18,143 nt of DNA from Candidatus Acidiferrum typicum. Lineage in GTDB: Bacteria > Acidobacteriota > Terriglobia > Acidiferrales > UBA7541. The stretch lies in the NCBI GenBank assembly GCA_002478115.1, contig DLMH01000068.1, forward strand, positions 1 to 18,143, given 5' to 3'. The notes under the pieces were generated by a model, which was given only the letters and a program-made list of their open reading frames with translations, searched no databases and had not been told where the DNA came from. Shown one piece after another: positions 1-7,754 of this stretch (positions are counted from its first letter, which is position 1; each line of letters opens with the position of its first letter). The position numbers and the translations under genes are program-made.

Positions 1-22
1 CAGTCAGGAGTGACTGTGCCAC
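1..22. repeat. Palindromic repeat A, copy 1 (cut by the window start)
   Basis: These 22 bases match the corresponding part of the 36-bp repeats at 7022-7057 and 16486-16521. The full palindrome has arms GCACAGTCA and TGACTGTGC around a GGAG loop; the first three bases of the left arm are missing here. The window begins exactly inside the repeat, which would fit a contig that broke at a repeated sequence. Confidence 0.85.
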
Positions 23-59
23 CAAAAACGTCCCCTGGCGTTACCAGGCGCGATGCCCT

Positions 60-104
60 AACCCTGCAGCCCTAAGGCCGCAGGGGCTCCGCTTGCGCGG
101 ATTC
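60..104 (-). repeat. Two-hairpin insert inside the RNase P RNA
   Basis: On the minus strand the first hairpin is CCGC-GCAA-GCGG with a GNRA-type loop. The second has arms CCCTGC and GCAGGG, continued inward by GCC/GGC across one mismatch. The block is extra relative to the E. coli RNA and resembles a REP-type palindrome that landed in a peripheral part of the RNA. Only one copy is seen in this window, so calling it a repeat is an inference. Confidence 0.45.
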
Positions 105-194
105 GGTGTCCGGACTTTCCTCCCGCCGCCCCTTCGTCCACCTTTCGGCAGACTCAGGGCAAGCCAGCAATCGTCCGGCTCACCCGCCGGCCTT

Positions 195-200
195 ATTATA
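195..200 (-). promoter_or_regulatory. -10 box of the RNase P RNA promoter
   Basis: A perfect TATAAT on the minus strand sits 7 bases upstream of the inferred RNA 5' end. No convincing -35 is visible at 16-18 bp spacing. Confidence 0.55.
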
Positions 201-262
201 ACGCGAACAGGGCGCCTCAACACTTGTTGTTCCAAAAACCTTTCACGCATAGAATCGCGCAT

Positions 263-727
263 ATGAATGACCTCGAAGCGAAGGATTTCTTGGTGCGGCA
301 AACAGTTGAGCAAGCGGCACTCGACCACGTGGAATTTTCGGATCTGGAGAGGCGCATGATGTATTTCACCGAAAGCGGTGAGATGCGCGAAGATCTGTTC
401 GAGCTGAACGCCACCTTTGAAGCCGAATACGACTGTACGGAATATGAGAGCAAAGTCTCAAAACTGATGCGTCACGCTTACACGCGGTTAAAAAAGGAAG
501 ATCCCCTGGCGGCTCGCACATGGGATGAGTCCATTCAGGAGCTTAGCAAAGGCGATCACTATCTGCTTGTTCTCTTTGGCAATGCTCGATCGGACCTTGC
601 CCCAAGCCAAAAACTCTTTGGCTGGAGTTTCTGGAAACTCCTGGGCATCGGGATTCTTATTCTCGTCATTGGGATGGTAGTCTGGGTGGTCGTGGTTCAC
701 AATGCAGAGTCGGGGCCAGCCCGGTAA
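263..727 (+). CDS. Small membrane-anchored protein of unknown function
   Basis: I do not recognise the family. The ATG at 263 gives 154 residues. A TTG 39 bases upstream would add 13 residues, but it lies next to the divergent RNase P promoter, so I prefer the ATG; neither has a clear ribosome binding site. The first 120 residues are soluble and rich in charged residues, probably helical. One strong transmembrane helix follows at about residues 123-145, with a short polar tail ending GPAR. A C-terminal single-pass anchor would place the body in the cytoplasm, with only the last few residues outside. The gene converges on ligA with a 19-base gap and no obvious terminator between them. It is probably real, because codon use and the clean soluble-plus-anchor layout look natural. 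Confidence 0.7.
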   Translation: MNDLEAKDFLVRQTVEQAALDHVEFSDLERRMMYFTESGEMREDLFELNATFEAEYDCTEYESKVSKLMRHAYTRLKKEDPLAARTWDESIQELSKGDHYLLVLFGNARSDLAPSQKLFGWSFWKLLGIGILILVIGMVVWVVVVHNAESGPAR

Positions 728-746
728 CCATGGCCGATTTCGCCAT

Positions 747-2786
<2,040 letters not shown>

Positions 2787-2809
2787 TCACTGATCGAAAA
2801 CCACCACGT

Positions 2810-2815
2810 ATTATA
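2810..2815 (-). promoter_or_regulatory. -10 box of the ligA promoter
   Basis: TATAAT on the minus strand lies 39 bases upstream of the ligA ATG. A short inverted repeat, CTGA-TCG-TCAG (2831-2841), lies where a -35 or operator would be, but no good TTGACA match is seen. Confidence 0.5.
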
Positions 2816-2969
2816 TAAGCATTATGGTGACTGATCGTCAGCACACCCTGGAACGTCGGCGCGCAGAAAGTATAGGTTATTTAACTTATTCCTAAGTGGA
2901 ACGATTTGCTCGAATGAAGCTCGGTCATTCTCAAAAGGGAGCATTGTGTTTTCGAGTAGCAGCCGGCAG

Positions 2970-3440
2970 TCAGCGCGGGAGACAGAGGTCGGCGATATGG
3001 TCGATGACCTTCTTCACACGGTCGTAATACGATTGGACACTGCTCATGGTGACGCCAGCATACCGGCCGTGGGCAACGGTGTGTCGGAGATTGACAACGC
3101 TGTCGACCGCGGCCTTGTACTCGTCAACGATATAGCTCTCCAGATCCCTTTGCCAATCGAGGTCGAAGCTACCAACTAGCTCGATGACATTCTTTGCATT
3201 TGCGGTCGTGAAGCGGCGGAGGCGTTGCCCAACGTGACGCTGAATTTGTTCGGGCGATCGAAGCCGGACGTATTCAATGAGGAGTTCAATCACTGCCTGC
3301 TCTAATAGGCCTGAAACGAGCACGCACAGATATCGGGCGAAATCCGAGGATATTTCCGGGTCCCTGCTAAGGGCAGAGGCACGTTTAAAGGTCTCGTCGA
3401 GCCTCTGTTTTAGACGATCGACCTCGGCCCTGCCAGTCAT
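2970..3440 (-). CDS. HEPN-domain protein, putative RNase (RiboL-PSP-HEPN-like)
   Basis: This is a 156-residue, all-helical protein. Its key feature is the sequence NLRHTVAHGRYAG near the C-terminus, which contains the HEPN RX4H signature (R119 to H124). In known HEPN RNases the dimer brings these residues together to cleave RNA. Upstream, LLEQAVIELLIEYVR (45-59) fits the first conserved HEPN helix. The ATG overlaps the TGA stop of the DUF262 gene in an ATGA, so translation is probably coupled and the two proteins made together. HEPN proteins encoded beside a second regulatory or sensor gene are common in toxin-antitoxin and anti-phage loci, so I infer that this is the toxic effector. Local GC is well below that of neighbouring housekeeping genes, suggesting transfer. 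Family assignment is by motif only, and the RNA target is unknown. Confidence 0.75.
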   Translation of the reverse strand: MTGRAEVDRLKQRLDETFKRASALSRDPEISSDFARYLCVLVSGLLEQAVIELLIEYVRLRSPEQIQRHVGQRLRRFTTANAKNVIELVGSFDLDWQRDLESYIVDEYKAAVDSVVNLRHTVAHGRYAGVTMSSVQSYYDRVKKVIDHIADLCLPR

Positions 3441-4582
3441 CTTACTGAAGCAAACGCTTTCGTTGCCAAACGGAGCCGTGCTACTACATTCGCCTCTTGG
3501 GAAGTGCCAGTCTCTACTGCCTTCCGGTAGGCCTGACTCTTTAGGAGGGCCTGGTAGTGCTTCGCCAACTGAGCTTTCTTCTTTATGGGGCCACGGGTTA
3601 GCCTCCGCGCGACTCCTGTCATAACTGAATCTATTACCGCCGCGTTGATCGCACGCACAGGACGAAAGGCTCGGCTGCCAACGGACTTCGCGATGATGGC
3701 TGTTGTGTCTTCAAAGATCTGTGACAAATCTTTGATGCTTTGACGTTGGAGGTTCTGATTGCTGGCCATGTAGCGGTTGAGGAAGTCCTTCATCGGAGTT
3801 CGATACTGCGAGGCGCAGTAAAAGAACGCGAAGAAACGGAGGATCATCTCCATGTCTTTGAGTCGCTTTGTTTTAGTTCCGAAGAGCTTTCTCCAGGCTA
3901 GATTGTCATTCAGCTTGCTAAGGATTCGGACGAATTCTCCGTGGTAAAGGGCAACGCGAATCTCTTGGGGCTGCAAATTGACACCGCCGGTGTTCAGACG
4001 CTCGAAGATTGTATATATACTGCTTTGGTCTTCGGTCGGCTCATCCTGCTTGATCACGGTGGCGTGGATAATGCTGTCGTCGAGGCGACGCCGATCCTCG
4101 ACGTCGAGATCGGCATAGCGCTTTCCATTGAATCGCTCCTGCACATTATCCAGGCGATACTCGATCCCGCTAATCATTCCATGGTAGTAGGCGCTGAGAG
4201 TGTAAAGGCGCTGGTGACCGTCCAGAACCAGTAGCCGGCCCGCCGGCTCCTTAACAAGGAAGATGCCGGGCACCGGTAGCCCGAGGAGGAGTGACTCAAT
4301 AAACCGATCTGCCTTCGGGCGCGGCCAAACGTACTCCCTTTGAAAGCCGACGATCTCTGAGTCTTTCTCCGGCTCCCAGCTGAACCGCGGCACTATAATG
4401 TCTTTCGCGTCCATGCGCTTCACGATTGAGTCGACAGGGTAGTCGGCACCGTATGCGGATATCGAATAGGTGTATGGGATGACCTCTAACGCCTCGTCGA
4501 GGTCCTCCACAATCACGTCCGATTCTGGATCGGTGTTCGGATTGACCGCCTGCGAGATGCGCTTTTTCTGTTTCTTGGGCAT
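3437..4582 (-). CDS. DUF262 protein (GmrSD N-terminal-type, ParB-like fold)
   Basis: At 381 residues it carries the conserved DUF262 features: FQREYVW (80-86), VLDGHQRLYTL (119-129, corresponding to the DGQQR motif) and FERLNTGGVNLQPQEIR (193-209). In GmrSD and SspE-like proteins this domain has a ParB/sulfiredoxin-like fold and acts in nucleotide hydrolysis or recognition of modified DNA. Those proteins pair it with a DUF1524 HNH nuclease. Here no DUF1524 or HNH is visible; the C-terminal 170 residues are helical and basic, and the partner is the downstream HEPN gene, overlapping by 4 bases. The N-terminal 35 residues are lysine-rich and then acidic, and probably disordered. The start is the ATG at 4582, with AAAGG 14-18 bases upstream, a weak and rather distant ribosome binding site. 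Two 60-base samples are 45% and 53% GC, against 68% for a sample of bioA. Confidence 0.85.
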   Translation of the reverse strand: MPKKQKKRISQAVNPNTDPESDVIVEDLDEALEVIPYTYSISAYGADYPVDSIVKRMDAKDIIVPRFSWEPEKDSEIVGFQREYVWPRPKADRFIESLLLGLPVPGIFLVKEPAGRLLVLDGHQRLYTLSAYYHGMISGIEYRLDNVQERFNGKRYADLDVEDRRRLDDSIIHATVIKQDEPTEDQSSIYTIFERLNTGGVNLQPQEIRVALYHGEFVRILSKLNDNLAWRKLFGTKTKRLKDMEMILRFFAFFYCASQYRTPMKDFLNRYMASNQNLQRQSIKDLSQIFEDTTAIIAKSVGSRAFRPVRAINAAVIDSVMTGVARRLTRGPIKKKAQLAKHYQALLKSQAYRKAVETGTSQEANVVARLRLATKAFASVR

Positions 4583-4605
4583 GGTCTGAGGCTGCCTTTC
4601 TGGAA

Positions 4606-4625
4606 TCCTACTAGGACGGATTATA
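4606..4625 (-). promoter_or_regulatory. DUF262-HEPN promoter with a palindrome over the start site
   Basis: TATAAT on the minus strand (4620-4625) is followed by the perfect short palindrome TCCTA-C-TAGGA (4606-4616), which would cover the transcription start. Autoregulation through this site is plausible but unproven, and the -35 is weak. Confidence 0.4.
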
Positions 4626-4816
4626 CCTGTAGGGTCGGTGTTGGGGACATTGTATCGGGATCTTGATGAAGGGGGCAGGTTCCAATTTTACTTTTTCCCG
4701 GCAGCTTGGGAGGCGAGGCGGCAATGATCGGTATTACTACTCTCATGACTAGGAAGGGGAAGTTACCGGCCTCAAGGCCCAGCTCTGCAAGAATCGTGGA
4801 ATTTTTGGCACGCGGG
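4626..4816. other. Intergenic stretch with no recognisable gene
   Basis: Between the divergent DUF262 and lipid-kinase genes I see no conserved coding potential, RNA gene or strong repeat. It is of mixed composition and may mark the edge of the transferred DUF262-HEPN island. Confidence 0.5.
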
Positions 4817-4844
4817 TTGCTCCCTTCGTCTTTGTATATACAAT
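4817..4844 (+). promoter_or_regulatory. Candidate promoter of the lipid-kinase/YdjM pair
   Basis: TTGCTC (4817-4822), a 16-base spacer and TACAAT (4839-4844) would start transcription near 4851. That makes the ATG at 4851 nearly leaderless and favours the ATG at 4872, which has AGGAG in front of it. Confidence 0.4.
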
Positions 4845-4871
4845 GTAAGCATGGGTTCGATCCAGGAGACC

Positions 4872-5840
4872 ATGGAAAGTCAGTTCCACAACGCGCTGTT
4901 GATTCACAACCCGAATGCCGGCAATGGCGGAAACGCGCGGCGACGGCTGATTGAGCAGGCGCGGCGCATTCTTTCGGCTGGTGGCATCGAAGCCGAGCTT
5001 GCGGAAACGACTGGTCCCGGCCACGCCACGGAAATCGCGCAGCAGGCCGCGCGCGATGGCCGGCAATTGGTGATCACCTGCGGCGGCGATGGCACGCTCA
5101 ACGAGGTCGTCAACGGCCTGGCCACGTACATGAACGGGTATCGCGTGCCGCTGGCGCTTCTGCCCGGCGGCACCGCCAACATCCTGGCCAAGGAGCTTGC
5201 GCTGCCGTGGGACATTCCGCGCGCGGCGAAGCAACTCGTCGGCGCGGAATTGCGGGAGATTGCCCTGGGCCTGGCCACGCCGCTGGAACAGCCGGAGAAG
5301 AAGCGCTTCTTCCTTAGCGTTGCCGGCGCAGGCCCTGACGGCATGATCGTCTATTCCGTGGACCTTGGATTGAAGGCGCGCGTCGGCATTCTGGCGTACT
5401 GGTGGCAGGGCGCGCGCGAAGTTCTGCGCTACACTTTTCCGCGCTTCCGAGTGCGCACAGGCGACCGCCAGGTTGAAGGCACGCTGGTCGTCGTTGGCCG
5501 CACGAAACATTATGGCGGACCCTTCAAAATTACCGACCAGGCCGATCTCTTCGGGGACCAGTTTGAGGTGCTCGTCCTGACGACGCAAAGTGGTTTGCGC
5601 TATCTGAGCTATCTGCCCACGCTGTGGATGGGCAACCTGCGCAAGGAAGAAGATGTACACTTCTGGAAAGCGGACACGCTGGTCTGCGAACCTTTGGATG
5701 ACAAGCCGGTCTACGCACAACTGGATGGCGAGCCGTTCGCGCGGCTGCCGGTGGAGTTTTCGATTGTGCCGCGGGCATTGAAATTGCTGGTGCCGCGGGG
5801 CACGCCTGGCTCCAACGGCGGTTCCACGCACGAATCCTGA
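4872..5840 (+). CDS. Diacylglycerol/sphingosine kinase-family lipid kinase (YegS/DgkB type)
   Basis: Members of this family phosphorylate diacylglycerol or related lipids with ATP at the inner face of the membrane. From this start the protein has 322 residues, the usual length. The N-terminus has LIHNPNAGNGG, the first nucleotide-binding loop. The catalytic hallmark GGDGTLNEVVNG is at about 71-82 and PGGTANILAKEL at about 98-109. The C-terminal beta domain includes the usual LDGEPF-type segment (AQLDGEPFARLP). An in-frame ATG at 4851 would add 7 residues; I chose 4872 because AGGAG lies 4-8 bases upstream and the likely promoter starts transcription near 4851. The substrate cannot be told from sequence. 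The downstream YdjM-like gene starts 2 bases after the stop, so the two are almost certainly cotranscribed. Confidence 0.9.
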   Translation: MESQFHNALLIHNPNAGNGGNARRRLIEQARRILSAGGIEAELAETTGPGHATEIAQQAARDGRQLVITCGGDGTLNEVVNGLATYMNGYRVPLALLPGGTANILAKELALPWDIPRAAKQLVGAELREIALGLATPLEQPEKKRFFLSVAGAGPDGMIVYSVDLGLKARVGILAYWWQGAREVLRYTFPRFRVRTGDRQVEGTLVVVGRTKHYGGPFKITDQADLFGDQFEVLVLTTQSGLRYLSYLPTLWMGNLRKEEDVHFWKADTLVCEPLDDKPVYAQLDGEPFARLPVEFSIVPRALKLLVPRGTPGSNGGSTHES

Positions 5841-5842
5841 CT

Positions 5843-6844
5843 GTGGACATTCTCACGCATGCGCTGCTCTCCCTGACCCTGGCACGCGGATTTTTCGCGC
5901 GGCGGGGATGGCCGGTGCTTGCGGGCATGCTCGTTGCCGGCACGCTTGCTGATGTGGATTTGATCAGCGCGTGGTTTGGGCCTGCCGCTTACCTTGCGGG
6001 GCGCCGCACCTTCACGCATTCCCTGCTGGGCACGGTGGTCATCATCGCCATCGCCGCGTGGATAGCGCACGGGCTGGACGGCAAACGACGGGAAACTTGG
6101 AAGGGCATCCTGGCAGCGGCATCCTGCGCTGCCATCGCGCATCTCCTCTTCGATTTCTGCCAAGCGGGCGGAATCGCGCTGCTGTGGCCGTTCCGTGGGA
6201 CGCGCTTTGCCTTGGACTGGCTGCCCAATGTGGACCCATGGATTTTGGTTCTACTTCTCGGTGGAGTCGTTGTGCCGGAGTTTTTCCGTTTGGTGAGTTC
6301 GGAAATCGGCGCCAGGGACAAGAGGCCGCGGGGGCGCAATGGCGCGCTGGCGGCGCTTGCTTTGATTGTGATTTACGTCGGCGCGCGCGGAGTGCTGCAC
6401 TTCAACAGCGTCGCGCTGCTGGAACCGCGTTCCTACCACGGGGAATCGCCGCGGCGCGCTGAGACGTTTGCGGACTCGCTTTCGCTCTTGACGTGGCACG
6501 GAGTGGTGGAAACGCAGTCGTACCTTTGCCTCGTGGAGGTTCCGGCGACCTCCGGGGACAGCTTCGACCCGGAATCCGGCACGTGCCTGCACAAACCGGA
6601 AGAGTCGCCGATGCTGACGGCCGTCCAACAGTCGGCGGTGGGGCGCAAATTCCTGAGCGCGGCAAGAATTCCGCGCGCCGCCGTGGACAAAACGGAGGAT
6701 GGCTACGAGGTGGTGATTCGCGATTTGCGGGATGTGGCGGAACAACAGACGCGGCAGCGTGTGGTGGCGCGGATTTGGCTGGATCCTGGATCGCGAATTG
6801 TGAGTGAACAGCTTGACTGGGCGGGGGAAGTGAACCTGCGGTAG
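5843..6844 (+). CDS. YdjM-like membrane-bound metal-dependent hydrolase
   Basis: This is a 333-residue integral membrane protein of the YdjM family (PF04307). It opens with MDILTHALLS, then DVDLIS (38-43), RRTFTHS (54-60) and AHLLFDFCQAGG (99-110). The histidines and aspartates in these blocks are the presumed metal ligands. Several hydrophobic helices lie in the first 180 residues. The C-terminal 150 residues are soluble and have the look of an extracytoplasmic domain. The GTG start at 5843 follows the lipid-kinase stop by 2 bases and begins precisely at the conserved N-terminus. E. coli YdjM is LexA-controlled, but nothing here points to an SOS box. The reaction is unknown for the family. 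Its coupling to a lipid kinase suggests a role in membrane lipid or envelope metabolism, which is my inference. Confidence 0.85.
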   Translation: MDILTHALLSLTLARGFFARRGWPVLAGMLVAGTLADVDLISAWFGPAAYLAGRRTFTHSLLGTVVIIAIAAWIAHGLDGKRRETWKGILAAASCAAIAHLLFDFCQAGGIALLWPFRGTRFALDWLPNVDPWILVLLLGGVVVPEFFRLVSSEIGARDKRPRGRNGALAALALIVIYVGARGVLHFNSVALLEPRSYHGESPRRAETFADSLSLLTWHGVVETQSYLCLVEVPATSGDSFDPESGTCLHKPEESPMLTAVQQSAVGRKFLSAARIPRAAVDKTEDGYEVVIRDLRDVAEQQTRQRVVARIWLDPGSRIVSEQLDWAGEVNLR

Positions 6845-6953
6845 CCGGGCCAGAGAGCGGGAGGAGAAAAACTTACGCAGAGGACACAGAGATCGCAGAG
6901 AAGAGAAAAACAAGAGCGGAGAGAAGAGGGTGTGTGGCATTGGAACGTCGGAG

Positions 6954-6984
6954 CCCACCCTTCGCATAAGACGCGAAGGATGGG
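6954..6984. repeat. Imperfect 12-bp-arm hairpin
   Basis: Arms CCCACCCTTCGC (6954-6965) and GCGAAGGATGGG (6973-6984) pair with one mismatch around a 7-base loop. This is probably a REP-type palindrome and could end transcription from either convergent gene. Confidence 0.6.
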
Positions 6985-7021
6985 GCACCCTCATGTACTG
7001 GGGTGGGCGGCATTTGAAGGA

Positions 7022-7057
7022 CAAACCCAAGAGCACAGTCAGGAGTGACTGTGCCAC
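7022..7057. repeat. Palindromic repeat A, copy 2
   Basis: Perfect arms GCACAGTCA (7033-7041) and TGACTGTGC (7046-7054) enclose GGAG. The 36 bases including the left flank CAAACCCAAGA are identical to copy 3 at 16486-16521. The repeat lies 32 bases past the VTT stop codon in the transcribed direction of that gene. Confidence 0.9.
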
Positions 7058-7089
7058 AGAGGCAGGACGGACAGGATTGTGGCGTGGGC

Positions 7090-7701
7090 CTAGTGCGCGG
7101 CGGATTCGGGTTTATCGCGGAGGATCAGGCGGGACGAGGCGTAACTGGCCAGCGCGAATGCGGTCACCGTGATCGCGACTTCCAGCTTGTGGTGCGCCAG
7201 AAACGGCATGGCGTCCTTGCCGTAGCGGATGGCCAGATAGCCGATGCCAAAGTAGCGGATCGCGCGCGCCAACGCGATGGCGGAAGCAAAACTTACCAGC
7301 GGCACCTCAAACACACCGGCGGCAAAAACGAAAACCTTGAACGGCGTGGGCGGAGGCAGTAAGGCGGCGAGCAGCATCCCACCAAATCCATTTTTCTCCA
7401 CCCAGTGCCGGACGGCGTGTGCGCGGCCGCCCGCTTTTTTTTGAAAAAACGCTTCCCCGCCCTTTTTCGCCAGGAAATAGAGCAGCAAGCAACCCAGCAG
7501 CGAGCCAAGCCCGGCCATGGCGGCGTAAAGCGGCATGCGCACGGGGTGTTGTATGGAAAGTTCGATGAGCAGCAGGTCGTTGATGACGGGAAACGTCAAT
7601 ACGGAAGAATCGAGAAACGATATCAGAAAGAGTCCCGGCGCCCCCAACGCTCCGGCAAAGACCACGATTTTCTGTTTCCAGCCGCTCAACGGCGCCGTCA
7701 A
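7090..7701 (-). CDS. VTT/DedA-like membrane protein (YqaA type)
   Basis: A 203-residue polytopic membrane protein. The N-terminal membrane entry is GLFLISFLDSSVLTFPVIND (about 23-42). A GLGSLLGCLLLYFLAKKGG helix follows, then the LPPPTPFKVFVFAAGVFEV re-entrant segment and the ALARAIRYFGIGYLAIRYG block. Together these are typical of the VTT fold, whose members scramble or transport lipids such as undecaprenyl phosphate. The start is a TTG at 7701. It is supported by GGAGG 8 bases upstream and by the fit of the N-terminus. It begins 53 bases after the bioA stop on the same strand, so it may be read with the biotin operon, though it has no known role in biotin synthesis. The exact substrate is unknown. 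Confidence 0.85.
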   Translation of the reverse strand: MTAPLSGWKQKIVVFAGALGAPGLFLISFLDSSVLTFPVINDLLLIELSIQHPVRMPLYAAMAGLGSLLGCLLLYFLAKKGGEAFFQKKAGGRAHAVRHWVEKNGFGGMLLAALLPPPTPFKVFVFAAGVFEVPLVSFASAIALARAIRYFGIGYLAIRYGKDAMPFLAHHKLEVAITVTAFALASYASSRLILRDKPESAAH

Positions 7702-7754
7702 CGCAGGATCCTCCGTACTTCGAGAATTTCAGTGTAACAGACCGCCGGAATGGA

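Larger units (their letters stand above)
1..188 (-). ncRNA. rnpB: RNase P RNA (M1-type), 5' portion, cut by the window start
   Basis: RNase P RNA is the catalytic subunit that removes tRNA 5' leaders. On the minus strand the conserved CR-I block GAGGAAAGTCCGGACACC is read at about 107-124. The hallmark GCCTGGTAACGCCAGGGG stem follows at about 33-50, preceded by TAGGGCA; in E. coli the corresponding segment reads GCCAGGTAACGCCTGGGG. A consensus TATAAT box lies just upstream (195-200). Two oddities stand out. About 45 nt (60-104) forming two extra hairpins separate CR-I from the TAGGGCA segment, where the E. coli RNA has almost nothing. Soon after the GGTAACGCC stem the sequence runs into a palindromic repeat (1-22) instead of the usual stretch leading to ACAGA. 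The 3' half lies outside the window, so I cannot tell whether the gene is intact. Identification rests on two conserved blocks in the right order and spacing. Confidence 0.85.
6845..7089. repeat. Repeat-rich gap between convergent genes
   Basis: This gap between the YdjM-like and VTT genes holds three unrelated-looking elements in a row. The first is a purine-rich stretch with GCAGAG-type near-repeats (about 6877-6927). The second is a long imperfect hairpin at 6954-6984. The third is palindromic repeat A. No coding sequence is supported. Confidence 0.6.

Noticed and set aside
4851..4870. GGTTCGATCC, resembling a tRNA T-loop
   Set aside because: No acceptor stem, anticodon arm or D arm can be drawn around it; it is part of the start of the lipid-kinase gene.
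4749..5831. Open frame of 360 codons on the minus strand
   Set aside because: It lies opposite the lipid kinase and has an Arg/Gln/His-rich shadow composition.
6845..7089. CRISPR array in the repeat-rich gap
   Set aside because: The repeats are of different types, not evenly spaced, and no cas gene is present.
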